A stretch of DNA of 64,000 nucleotides from a candidate division KSB1 bacterium (GTDB lineage: Bacteria > Zhuqueibacterota > Zhuqueibacteria > Residuimicrobiales > Krinioviventaceae). Both the position numbers and the translations under genes were made by a program. The DNA lies in NCBI GenBank assembly GCA_034521575.1, contig JAXHMJ010000005.1, positions 1,302,001 through 1,366,000 of the forward strand, in the 5' to 3' direction. A model generated the notes under the pieces. The model saw only the letters and a program-made list of their open reading frames with translations. It was not told the DNA's origin and ran no database searches. Positions 37,661 to 45,415 of the stretch are shown one piece after another (within the stretch, counting starts at the first letter, position 1; each line of letters begins with the position of its first letter).

Positions 37661-40474
37661 GTGAGAGACCGATTATTGAAAAAACTTGCCTCCGCGCATG
37701 CCCGCCACCCCGGACGCATGCTCGTTCTGGTCGTATTGCTGACGCTGGTGTTCGGGTACCTGAGCGCCCAACTCAGCGTCACCATGCGCTGGTCCGATCT
37801 GCTGCCCGAAAACGATCCGCGCACCGTGCAGTTTAATAAAATCGTAAAAGAATTTTCAACGTCCACCAATCTTGTGGTGGTGGTTCAGGGGCCTGAAGAG
37901 CGCATCAAACAATTCAGTGATGAGCTGGCTCCGAAAATCACCGCGCTTGTTGATTCTTCACAAAATGAACGTATCCGTTCGGATATAAAAAGTCTACAGA
38001 AAGCACTGGCGGAACCGAACAATTCTCAACACCGGGATCAACTGCTGGAACAAATAAAAAGCAAACAGGCGAAACTGGACGAGCCGTTGTTCAAACGTGT
38101 GGATTACAAACTCGATATGGATTTTATCCGTAACCATGGTTTGATGCTGCTCGATGAAGCTGACCTGAAAAACATGAAAGATCAGTTTTATGACCCGAAT
38201 CTGCCCGGATTGCTCACCCATATCAATGACGCCATGGAAAAAGAGTATGTGCGCCGCGAGGAATCCATTTCCAGCCGTGAAAAAGAAGACAATGCCGTGA
38301 TGTTTCTGGACGGACTGAATCAGCTGGTGGCTATGTTGACAAACACGGCACGTTCCGGTTCCACCCGGGCAGTGGAAAAAAGCGTAGAGAAACTGCTCTA
38401 CGGCGATCCCTATATGATCTCTTATGATGAGAGGGCCCTGGTCATGCTCGCCATCCCCAATTTCAGCATGACGGATATGCAGAAACTGATCGACGGCACC
38501 AACGCCGTCCAGGCGGAACTCGAGCATATGCTGCCGGATTATCCGGACGTGAACGCCGGTTTGAGCGGATTCGTCGCCATTGCTCATGATGAAATGGTGT
38601 ACAGCCAGAAAAGTTTGAACTATACTTCGGTCATTGCCCTCATTGCTATTTTAATGATGCTCATCATTTCTTTCCGCATGTTGGCGGCTCCGATGTTAGC
38701 GCTGCTGAGCCTGCTCATCGGCTCGGTCTGGGCGGTCGGCACGGCCGCGGTGGTGGTCGGACAATTGAATATCATGACCCAAATGATGATCGTCATTTTG
38801 TTCGGACTGGGTATCGACTTTGCCATTCACCTCATCTCGGGCTTTACAGAATGGCGCGGCGCGGGAGAATCCATTGAAGAATCCATGCAGCAGACGTTTT
38901 TGAAAAGCGGCAAAGGGGTCATTACCGGCGGATTGACCACGGCCTGCGCGTTCCTCACCCTCGTCATCGCCCACTCGCGCGGTATGGAGGAAATGGGTCT
39001 GGTCACCGGATTCGGACTGCTGGCCATGCTGATCGAGACCTTTTTGCTGCTGCCTGCGCTGTTGGTCCTGAGAGAACGGCGTCTGGAGCGCAGAAACAAA
39101 CGCACTCGAACCCGCGATCTCTCGTTTCAATTCCTCGGCCGCACCGGCAATGGCCTGGCCGGGCGCTATCGTTTCACACTGATTGCAGCCGTTGTGGTTA
39201 CCGCTCTTTTGGGATGGACCGCTTCTCTGATCACATTTGATCATAATTATATGAATATTGAACCGGAGGGTCTGGAATCTATTGCCCTGCAGGACACCAT
39301 ACTAAAAAAATTCGATCTCAGTCTGGATTATGCCATGATCCTGGCCCCGAATCCGGATTCATCGCGACGCGTCTCCGAGGCAGCTGAGGATATGGGAAGC
39401 GTCGCCATGACAGAAGATATTTCGCGTTACCTGCCGTCAACAGAAGATCAAACGCAGCGCATTCCGCACCTTAACGACATTCGGCAAAACATACAGGACA
39501 CACGCATACAGTCCGGTCTCTCCGGCAGCGATATGCAGACGCTTGAGACTCAGCTCGAACGGCTGGAAATGAACATTATCGAGATGCAGGACATGGCGTT
39601 TTTGGGCGGACAGGCCAAAGTCGATAACAAATGCGACGAGATTGTCGGTGACCCGGAAGCGGAAAATCCTCAAAACAAAATCACAGACCTGCTGACGTAC
39701 ATACAAGAGCATCCCGAACCCGTCCAGTCCGCCTGGAGCCGGGTTCAGAATCAGTTTGCTCCCTTGTACAAACAGCGCGTACTGCGCATGAGTTCAACCG
39801 ATTCGATCAAACTGAGCATGCTGCCTGAGGACATCCTGGACCGTTACAGCAATGACAGCCGCGATCAATTTTTAGTCACCGCCTATCCCGCTGCCAATGT
39901 CTGGAAGGATGCTCAGTTCCTAAAGCGCTTTGTCGATGATCTGGAATATGTAACTCCCAAAGCAACCGGCATGCCGCCGATTTTCCTCGCACTCATCGAG
40001 GTGATCGGGCGGGACGGCCGACATGCGCTGATGCTGACCCTGGTGATCGTCTTTTTCCTGCTCTGGCTGGATTTCGGCAAGCCCCGGTATGCGTTAATGG
40101 CTATGACCCCTCTCGCCGTCGGATTAATCTGGATGGTCGGGTTTATGGTGTTGACCGGTCAGCAATTCACCGTCATGAATGTCATGGGCCTGCCTATGAT
40201 CCTGGGCATCGGCATTGATGACGGCGTGCATTTGATTCATCGCTGGCTGCATGAAGGCAAGGGCCGACTCTACACCGTATTTGCCAGTACCGGTAAGGCC
40301 ATCCTGTTGACGTCATTGACCACCATGCTGGCATTCGGCTCTCTGGTGTTTTCCGTCTGGCGCGGATTCGCGCAGCTCGGCGCCGCCCTGACGGTCGGTG
40401 TGGCCGCCTGTTTTTTGACCAGTGTGGTGATGCTTTCGGGTATCCTGGGATGGATTGAGAAACGCAAAAACTAA
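37661..40474 (+). CDS. MMPL/RND-family lipid transporter
   Basis: 937 residues starting at GTG 37661, preceded by AAAGGAG. Two halves each contain a first membrane helix, a large periplasmic loop and five further helices, the RND/MMPL layout. FGLGIDFAIHLISGFTEW and GIGIDDGVHLIHRWLHEGK are the two copies of the conserved helix-4 motif (GxGxD). Relatives include HpnN and mycobacterial MmpL, which export hydrophobic molecules. With the LolA-like and barrel genes it forms a complete envelope-spanning lipid route. Confidence 0.92.
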   Translation: MRDRLLKKLASAHARHPGRMLVLVVLLTLVFGYLSAQLSVTMRWSDLLPENDPRTVQFNKIVKEFSTSTNLVVVVQGPEERIKQFSDELAPKITALVDSSQNERIRSDIKSLQKALAEPNNSQHRDQLLEQIKSKQAKLDEPLFKRVDYKLDMDFIRNHGLMLLDEADLKNMKDQFYDPNLPGLLTHINDAMEKEYVRREESISSREKEDNAVMFLDGLNQLVAMLTNTARSGSTRAVEKSVEKLLYGDPYMISYDERALVMLAIPNFSMTDMQKLIDGTNAVQAELEHMLPDYPDVNAGLSGFVAIAHDEMVYSQKSLNYTSVIALIAILMMLIISFRMLAAPMLALLSLLIGSVWAVGTAAVVVGQLNIMTQMMIVILFGLGIDFAIHLISGFTEWRGAGESIEESMQQTFLKSGKGVITGGLTTACAFLTLVIAHSRGMEEMGLVTGFGLLAMLIETFLLLPALLVLRERRLERRNKRTRTRDLSFQFLGRTGNGLAGRYRFTLIAAVVVTALLGWTASLITFDHNYMNIEPEGLESIALQDTILKKFDLSLDYAMILAPNPDSSRRVSEAAEDMGSVAMTEDISRYLPSTEDQTQRIPHLNDIRQNIQDTRIQSGLSGSDMQTLETQLERLEMNIIEMQDMAFLGGQAKVDNKCDEIVGDPEAENPQNKITDLLTYIQEHPEPVQSAWSRVQNQFAPLYKQRVLRMSSTDSIKLSMLPEDILDRYSNDSRDQFLVTAYPAANVWKDAQFLKRFVDDLEYVTPKATGMPPIFLALIEVIGRDGRHALMLTLVIVFFLLWLDFGKPRYALMAMTPLAVGLIWMVGFMVLTGQQFTVMNVMGLPMILGIGIDDGVHLIHRWLHEGKGRLYTVFASTGKAILLTSLTTMLAFGSLVFSVWRGFAQLGAALTVGVAACFLTSVVMLSGILGWIEKRKN

Positions 40475-40545
40475 CAAGATGCAAACAAGGGTTTTGATGA
40501 TACAAGCTATCCTGTTAATTTCATGATACTTGTATACACCCCAAA

Positions 40546-40569
40546 CAGTATGTACTGGAGTACGTACTG
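40546..40569. repeat. 24-bp palindrome
   Basis: CAGTATGTACTGGAGTACGTACTG is an inverted repeat with 11-bp arms, one mismatched pair and a 2-base centre. It lies between the transporter gene and the first gene of the cassette region. Not followed by a T-run; an operator or array-boundary structure is possible. Confidence 0.4.
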
Positions 40570-40663
40570 AAATGGGTTATATTAGAATAGACATTGACTT
40601 TTTCAACTTTGCTACAAATTGCTTATGCCAAGTTGCCACAGGAAACGAAAGCACAAATATTGA

Positions 40664-41119
40664 TTGGAGCGCTGGGACCAAAAAGACCTACTATGTACTA
40701 TTCGTGACGCGATATCCCCGCTGGTAATTCTTTACGACGGGTGTGCCCTCGCGTTCGTTGGCCCTCCTGAAAATGTTTATTCGCAAGACGAACTCCTTGG
40801 GCGTATCTCTCGTACAGTCGAGAACCATCTCGACAAGACTCAGCCCCCCGCTATCGTGCTTCACGGCGCAATGCTCTTGACGCGTCTAATGGCTGGATCC
40901 ATCAAGTTCTCGCAGCATATCGAGAGTCCAGACCTAAATGCTTCTGTCGAGAATCCTGAAAGTGAGGAGGCACGAAAGGCAGCGTCTTTCATGCGGGCGA
41001 ACGCTGGGGCCGAATGGGGAATGTTGGGAGTGCCTACTGATTGGGCCAAGCATTTCTGGAACCGAAACGGAGAACTGAAGCGATGCGAGCTTCAGGAGTA
41101 TCTTAAACAAGATGACTGA
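40664..41119 (+). CDS. hypothetical protein paired with DUF5677; uncertain 5' end
   Basis: The clear frame runs from TTG 40664 for 151 residues. I do not recognise the family. The segment before it reads sensibly in another frame (LLQIAYAKLPQETKAQILI, ~40608-40665) and would join naturally to ERWDQKDLLCTIRDA, so a single-base frameshift near 40665 may have cut off the real N-terminus. The gene overlaps DUF5677 by 8 bases, suggesting a functional pair in one cassette. Confidence 0.55.
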   Translation: MERWDQKDLLCTIRDAISPLVILYDGCALAFVGPPENVYSQDELLGRISRTVENHLDKTQPPAIVLHGAMLLTRLMAGSIKFSQHIESPDLNASVENPESEEARKAASFMRANAGAEWGMLGVPTDWAKHFWNRNGELKRCELQEYLKQDD

Positions 41120-41909
41120 TGATCAAGAATCTCCGCTGGATGAGTTCATAGGTAGCTATTGCTCGAACGTCGTTGAGGGACTCGAATCTCGGTGGAACGC
41201 CCATACGTTAGAGATCTACAAGAACGAAATCTCGGAAGCAATTTGGGGGTTAACTTCGCGCCAAGCTACTCTCGGCTTGGAAATGGCGCGCAATCCCGGA
41301 ATTTGGAATCCTCATGTCGCGCCTATTATTTTGCGAGCGATGATTGATGTTCACATAACCTTGGCATGGATAATTAATGATCCCGAGGATCGCAGTCGGG
41401 ACTACATTCGTTTCGGTCTAGGCCAAGGGAAACTCTATCTTGAATACCTGCAGAATGAGGCAGACCAGATTCCGGAGGGCGAACTAGACCAACCTCTGGA
41501 GGATATCATTGAAATGCGGAAGTCATGGTTGAACTCTCAGTTGATGGAGTGGGCCATTGAGGTAAACGTTGGTTCTTGGTCCGGAAAATCCACGAGGGAG
41601 ATGGCCCAGGAATCCGGATGTGAGTCCCTGTACAAGTTTGCGTACGTGCCATTTAGCGGTCCTGCCCACAGCATGTGGCAGCATGTGGGTATCTATAATG
41701 TTGCGCCTTGCCAGAACCCACTGCATAAGAACCATCGCATGCCGGTTCTAACTGACTTTGATTTCCTGTATCGCTCTGCAAAGTATGAAAGCCGCACCTA
41801 CGAGTTATTGAGCGACAAGTTGCAACTCAATGTTGCGGTTCCTTTACCTGTCGATTTTTTCTTTGAAAACCATCCATTTAAAGGGCGCGAAAATGAAGCG
41901 GACGGCTAA
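41112..41909 (+). CDS. DUF5677 domain protein
   Basis: 265 residues, all-alpha. The conserved portion RAMIDVHITLAWIINDPEDRS near residues 77-97 and the later YKFAYVPFSGPAHSMWQH match DUF5677, a family without a known function that often occurs in defence or mobile regions. The stop codon TAA lies inside the 5' core (GGCTAAC) of the attC-like site that follows. Confidence 0.75.
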   Translation: MTDDQESPLDEFIGSYCSNVVEGLESRWNAHTLEIYKNEISEAIWGLTSRQATLGLEMARNPGIWNPHVAPIILRAMIDVHITLAWIINDPEDRSRDYIRFGLGQGKLYLEYLQNEADQIPEGELDQPLEDIIEMRKSWLNSQLMEWAIEVNVGSWSGKSTREMAQESGCESLYKFAYVPFSGPAHSMWQHVGIYNVAPCQNPLHKNHRMPVLTDFDFLYRSAKYESRTYELLSDKLQLNVAVPLPVDFFFENHPFKGRENEADG

Positions 41910-41963
41910 CCTCGCTATTCCAGCCGACGCAAAAAAACCGCGCGGCTGAATAGCCCGTTATCG
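41904..41963 (+). other. attC-like recombination site 1
   Basis: Core-like ends GGCTAAC (41904-41910) and GTTATCG (41957-41963). Between them GCTATTC-c-AGCCG-a-CGC pairs with GCGCGGCTGAATAGC, leaving two unpaired bases (c and a) on one strand, the signature of extrahelical bases that orient attC recombination. Confidence 0.72.
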
Positions 41964-41983
41964 CATATTAATTCATATAACGC

Positions 41984-42010
41984 TTGACATTTAACGTAGC
42001 ACGTTATAAA
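41984..42010 (+). promoter_or_regulatory. higBA promoter with overlapping operator
   Basis: TTGACA (41984-41989) and TATAAA (42005-42010) are separated by 15 bases. Between and over the -10 is the perfect inverted repeat TAACGT-AGC-ACGTTA (41992-42006), like known HigA operators (TAACG...CGTTA). This supports autorepression of higBA. Confidence 0.65.
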
Positions 42011-42018
42011 TTATCCGT

Positions 42019-42300
42019 ATGATAAAATCATTTAAATGTAAAGAAACAAATAAAATATTCAATCGAGAATATTCAAAAAAGTTGCCACATAATATCCAGA
42101 AAGTCGCTTTTAGTAAGCTGCGAATAATTAACAGAGCATATATATTAAATGATTTGAAAATGCCTCCAGGTAATAGGCTTGAATTATTGCATGGGGATCG
42201 TGAGGGCCAATACAGTATCAGAATAAATAATCAATGGAGAATTTGGTTTAAATGGATTGATCATGATGCAATTGATGTCGAAATTGTTGATTACCATTAA
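42019..42300 (+). CDS. higB: HigB-type toxin, RelE superfamily
   Basis: 93 residues. MIKSFKCKETNKIF at the N-terminus and PPGNRLELLHGDREGQYSIR followed by NQWRIWFKW are the HigB (GraT) family motifs. These toxins are ribosome-dependent mRNA endonucleases. The antitoxin gene follows after 11 bases, toxin first as usual for higBA. Confidence 0.92.
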   Translation: MIKSFKCKETNKIFNREYSKKLPHNIQKVAFSKLRIINRAYILNDLKMPPGNRLELLHGDREGQYSIRINNQWRIWFKWIDHDAIDVEIVDYH

Positions 42301-42311
42301 GGAGATAAATT

Positions 42312-42617
42312 ATGAGTAACAAGAAAATACCTCCCATACATCCCGGAGAGATATTATTCGAGGAATTTCTTAAGCCGATGGGATTAAGCCAAAATAAAAT
42401 TGCTCTTGATATTCGTGTACCAACTTGCCGAATAAACGAAATCATATTAGGTAAACGAAGAATTACGCCTGATACTGCTCTAAGATTAGCAAAATATTTT
42501 CACATGTCTCCACAGTTTTGGCTTGGTCTTCAAATGGATTATGATTTAGATACTGCTGAAGATCAATATGCAGAGAAAATTGAAAAAGAAGTTCAAGAGT
42601 ATCAAGAAGCTGTATAG
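42312..42617 (+). CDS. higA: HigA-type antitoxin
   Basis: 101 residues. IHPGEILFEEFLKPMGLSQN followed by RINEIILGKRRITPDTALRL and FHMSPQFWLGLQ is the diagnostic HigA/VapI XRE-type HTH. It would neutralise HigB and repress the operon through the inverted repeat at 41992-42006. An attC-like site starts 8 bases after the stop. Confidence 0.94.
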   Translation: MSNKKIPPIHPGEILFEEFLKPMGLSQNKIALDIRVPTCRINEIILGKRRITPDTALRLAKYFHMSPQFWLGLQMDYDLDTAEDQYAEKIEKEVQEYQEAV

Positions 42618-42624
42618 AATATTG

Positions 42625-42692
42625 CGATAACGAATAAGCGTTGCATTCGACCTGAACGCAGTGAAGGTCGATATGCGAACGCGGGGTTGGAC
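42625..42692 (+). other. attC-like recombination site 2
   Basis: Ends are CGATAAC (42625-42631) and a perfect GTTRRRY core, GTTGGAC (42686-42692). The arms GCGTTGCATTCGACCT and AGGTCGATATGCGAACGC pair with extra unpaired bases on one side. 68 bases long, directly after higA. The following ~240 bases up to 42934 show no gene. Confidence 0.7.
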
Positions 42693-42934
42693 TTGGCCCT
42701 GACGACTCGCAGCGAGTTTTAGTAGTGGAGTTGTAAGTTAATGGAATTTACATTTTTGGGAAGGCGCTCTACACAACAGTTAAAAACTGTTCAGAAAATA
42801 TATCTCGGAAAAAATACTATAAAAATGAATCATATCAAATCCTGAGCAAGGTTCAAAACAAGCTGTAAACAAGGCAAAACCACTGTTTTCTAATATAAAA
42901 GACATACGTCACCCATGTCATTGAAAATGATTTT

Positions 42935-43126
42935 TTAAAGTTTTGATTTAACAAAGCTTTTTGGAAGAATATGCTGTAAGAACAGATATATGAATTCATT
43001 GGCATCCAGTGACCGGGTTTTCACGGTATCTGTTTGAGCATCTTTATAGCGGAATGTTACCTTGCCATGTTGTAAGTTTATTATGTTTTTGTCAGAAATG
43101 GCTACACGCATGATGTATGGTGCCAA
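42935..43126 (-). pseudogene. IS91-family transposase fragment
   Basis: KYLAPYIMRVAISDKNI... FRYKD ... FIYLFLQHILPKSFVK is the C-terminal part of IS91-type (Y2 HUH) transposases, whose family pattern is YLARY..RVAISN...FRYKD...FL..F..HVLPKGF. Only ~63 codons remain and the frame stops right after the LPK.F motif. A remnant, not an active element. Confidence 0.75.
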
Positions 43127-43128
43127 GT

Positions 43129-43197
43129 ATTTAGGGGGTGGGATAGATTATTTTGAAAAGAAAAAGGAAATTAAAAGATATAATCCCACCCCCCTTA
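43129..43197. repeat. inverted repeat between mobile-element remnants
   Basis: TTAGGGGGTGGGAT (from ~43130) and ATCCCACCCCCCTTAA (to 43197) are near-complementary arms about 40 bases apart. They lie exactly between the transposase and the recombinase fragments and could mark an element end or a recombination scar. Confidence 0.45.
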
Positions 43198-43398
43198 AGA
43201 GCTGATTGTCCGTTTCCAACTGGTTTGATATGACAAACCTATTTCTTTTTTTGCAATTTTAGCAGCATCCTTGGCTTCTTTGAAAGCAATTTGTATACTT
43301 GTCAAAGGAATAGGTTTATCAGTGGTTGGCATAGCGTTTCCACCACGGCCAGGCGCCGGGAATATCCATTTTGGATTTCGATGTGTTTTGTTGTCCAT
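43195..43398 (-). pseudogene. tyrosine recombinase fragment (catalytic-domain part)
   Basis: NPKWIFPAPGRGG near the start, then PLTSIQIAFKEAKDAA, match the middle of XerD-like tyrosine recombinases found beside IS91-type transposases, just before the catalytic HxLR motif, which is missing. In transcription order this fragment precedes the transposase fragment, as in intact elements. Confidence 0.7.
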
Positions 43399-43400
43399 TC

Positions 43401-43547
43401 CTGGAGACGATTGGAAAACCTGCTGAATCGGTAACAGTCGATGATATCAGACGCTATCTTTATACTATGAAAACGCTCAGAAAGTGCAGTCAGGCCAATC
43501 TTAAGCAGGCTTGTAGCGCAATCAAGTTTTTGTTTGACAATTTATAA
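43401..43547 (+). pseudogene. tyrosine recombinase fragment (N-terminal SAM-like domain), inverted
   Basis: The plus-strand frame 43401-43547 encodes 48 residues, including PAESVTVDDIRRYL and CSQANLKQACSAIKFLFDN, the SAM-like core-binding domain of tyrosine recombinases. It abuts the catalytic-half fragment at 43398 but has the opposite orientation, so an inversion or two insertions created the junction. Confidence 0.7.
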
Positions 43548-43672
43548 CTATTGTAATCATTCCCGTAAGAGCCGCAGTTATGTGTGGTTTTTTCCGGGCT
43601 CAACGCAGGATAAAATACTTGATGTTAGGCTTAAAAGGGGGGAAAGTTAGTTGCGATGAATAAAAAAAGTAC

Positions 43673-43702
43673 TTGACTTATAGTATCACAATGTGATATA
43701 TT
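43673..43702 (+). promoter_or_regulatory. promoter and operator of the RelE/HTH pair; probably leaderless mRNA
   Basis: TTGACT (43673-43678), 18 bases, TATATT (43697-43702). A perfect inverted repeat TATCACA-A-TGTGATA (43684-43698) lies between and over the -10. The start codon (43707) is only 4 bases beyond the -10, so transcription should begin at or inside the start codon. Confidence 0.62.
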
Positions 43703-43706
43703 AAAT

Positions 43707-44075
43707 ATGCTCAAACTGAAGACGAAATGGTTTAACAAATGGGCCGGGAAAAATTCAATTCCCGACAGTTCGCTGCTTGAAGCCTTGGAAAATCTTGCCG
43801 GAAATCTCAGCACTTTCAATTTAGGAGGAGGGTTATACAAAGTCCGAACAAGAAGGAAGGGGCGGGGAAAAAGCGGCGGCTACAGAACGATTATCGCATA
43901 TAAAGAAATGGACAAAGCTATATTTATTTATGGATTTTCGAAAAATGAACGCGATAACTTGGATAAAGACGAATTGTACAGTTTCAAAAAGTTGGCCAAA
44001 GATTTATTGCAATTGAGTCATGATGAATATAAACGACAGGAGAAATTAGGCAATTTCTTCCGTCTAGAGGAGTAA
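43707..44075 (+). CDS. RelE/HigB-like toxin (PF06296 type)
   Basis: 122 residues. KTKWFNKWAGKNSIPD, LGGGLYKVRTRRKGRGKSGG and YRTIIAYK...FIYGFSKNERDNL are the hallmarks of this RelE-like toxin family. The HTH antitoxin follows after 4 bases. These toxins are thought to cleave translated mRNA. Confidence 0.9.
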   Translation: MLKLKTKWFNKWAGKNSIPDSSLLEALENLAGNLSTFNLGGGLYKVRTRRKGRGKSGGYRTIIAYKEMDKAIFIYGFSKNERDNLDKDELYSFKKLAKDLLQLSHDEYKRQEKLGNFFRLEE

Positions 44076-44079
44076 AGAT

Positions 44080-44418
44080 ATGAGAGAATCAATCAAAGAA
44101 GCGATCGGAGATACGATCCAAGATTTAATAAAAAATGGGATAAAGACATCCTTTACGGAAAAAGAATTAAAAGAACTTGGGATCAAGATACCCGATATTG
44201 AAATAAATGCTCGAGATATTCAGAGAATCCGAGAGAAGACAAATTTAAGCCAAACAGTTTTTGCAAAAGTATTGAATGTGAGTCCGTCATCTGTGAGGCA
44301 GTGGGAGCAGGGAAAACGAAAACCGACGGGATCGACTAAAGTGCTCTTAGAAATATTGGAAAAGCATCCGTCGATTCTCGACTATAGGATTTCATCCCAT
44401 CGAAATCCCAAAGCCTAA
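44080..44418 (+). CDS. XRE-family HTH antitoxin (NadS/HigA2-like)
   Basis: 112 residues. The C-terminal HTH is IREKTNLSQTVFAKVLNVSP followed by SVRQWEQGKRKPTG, typical of antitoxins paired with PF06296 toxins. The stop codon TAA lies inside the perfect 5' core GCCTAAC of attC-like site 3. Confidence 0.9.
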   Translation: MRESIKEAIGDTIQDLIKNGIKTSFTEKELKELGIKIPDIEINARDIQRIREKTNLSQTVFAKVLNVSPSSVRQWEQGKRKPTGSTKVLLEILEKHPSILDYRISSHRNPKA

Positions 44419-44477
44419 CGAATCCGGATGCACTTGACGGCTCTGCTGCGCGCCGCCGCAAGTGATCCAGGTTTTAT
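44413..44477 (+). other. attC-like recombination site 3
   Basis: 5' core GCCTAAC (44413-44419) matches RYYYAAC exactly. GGAT-g-CACTTG-a-CGGC pairs with GCCGCAAGTGATCC, leaving g and a extrahelical, the same pattern as in sites 1 and 5. The 3' core GTTTTAT (44471-44477) is degenerate. Confidence 0.75.
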
Positions 44478-44517
44478 TTAAAAAATTAATTGATATTTTA
44501 TAGAGTTTTGTCTAAAT

Positions 44518-44547
44518 TTGACAAAAATAATTGATAATTTGTATGTT
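44518..44547 (+). promoter_or_regulatory. promoter of the VapBC-like cassette
   Basis: TTGACA (44518-44523), 18 bases, TATGTT (44542-44547), 12 bases before the start codon at 44560. A cassette-borne promoter like those of the other toxin-antitoxin cassettes. Confidence 0.5.
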
Positions 44548-44559
44548 TAGGAAATTATT

Positions 44560-44772
44560 ATGAATGCTTATGATATTGGTAACAAAATTGAAAAATTACC
44601 CGATCATGTGATAGGTGAAATAAATGATTTTGTTGACTTTTTGTTGAACAAATATGGCTCAAAAAAAATCGAAAGTGATAAATTTAATTTTGATTGGGAA
44701 GGTCAATTATCACATTTGAAATCAAAGTATTCATCTGTTGAATTACAACATAAAGCCATGGAATGGCGATAA
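44560..44772 (+). CDS. DUF2281-like antitoxin
   Basis: 70 residues. The N-terminal KIEKLPDHVIGEINDFVDFL is the DUF2281 pattern (LP..v..ev.dFi.fL); the C-terminal half, with WEGQLSHLKSKYSSVELQ, would bind the toxin. It overlaps the PIN-domain gene, as in vapBC-type operons. Confidence 0.78.
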   Translation: MNAYDIGNKIEKLPDHVIGEINDFVDFLLNKYGSKKIESDKFNFDWEGQLSHLKSKYSSVELQHKAMEWR

Positions 44773-45149
44773 TGAAGTTAATTGATACAAATATCTTTTT
44801 AGAGATACTTTTGAAACAAGATAAAAGTGAAATATGTAAAAAATGTCTCGATGATAACATTGGTTCAATCAATATATCAGATTTTACACTTCATTCAATA
44901 GGAGTTATTTTATCAAGGGAAAAGAAAACTGAAACATTCAAGATTTTTTTATCTGATATTTTTCCCAAAACCAACCTTCTGTCCCTGCCTAAAAATAAAT
45001 ATCAAGAACTTATCAAAGCAAGTATAAATATTGGATTAGACTTTGATGATTCATATCAGTATTGTATAGCAAAACATTTTCAATTTAGACTTGTAACAAT
45101 GGATAAAGACTTTAAAAAAGTTAATGATATCAAAGTTGATTTTTTATAA
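44763..45149 (+). CDS. PIN-domain toxin, VapC-like
   Basis: 124-128 residues (start ATG 44763 or 44772). KLIDTNIFLEILL has the first catalytic aspartate of the PIN fold, DFTLHSIG the next motif region, and LDFDDSYQYCIAKHF plus LVTMDKDFKK carry the later acidic residues. PIN toxins cut tRNA or other RNA. A very AT-rich cassette compared with its neighbours. Confidence 0.82.
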   Translation: MAIMKLIDTNIFLEILLKQDKSEICKKCLDDNIGSINISDFTLHSIGVILSREKKTETFKIFLSDIFPKTNLLSLPKNKYQELIKASINIGLDFDDSYQYCIAKHFQFRLVTMDKDFKKVNDIKVDFL

Positions 45150-45216
45150 TTTTGATTTATAGAATTTTAATTTTCTAATGTCCAACACGTAGCTTAAATA
45201 TATTCAATTTTTTTAA

Positions 45217-45336
45217 ATATAACAATTCGCTCAAGCCGACGCAAAGGTCGTGTTTTAAATCTTAAAATCCGCGGTACACCTGCGCTCGTGACTCGCGGGG
45301 TGAGTCACGATTTTCCGGACTTTGCTCGGGTTAGCC
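45217..45336 (+). other. attC-like recombination site 4 (long)
   Basis: Ends ATATAAC (45217-45223) and GTTAGCC (45330-45336). Near the 5' end TTCGCTCAAGCCGACGCAAAG resembles many published attC arms; CCGA-c-GCAAAG pairs with CTTTGCTCGG near the 3' end. The large centre contains a further hairpin, GTGACTC...GAGTCAC (~45289-45308). About 120 bases, the size class of Vibrio repeats. Confidence 0.6.
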
Positions 45337-45415
45337 CATAAATATCCCTTGCAACGTTACGGGTTATACTATATATTGTGATAGTTAAAAGATATTGGGT
45401 GGTTTACCAGATACG

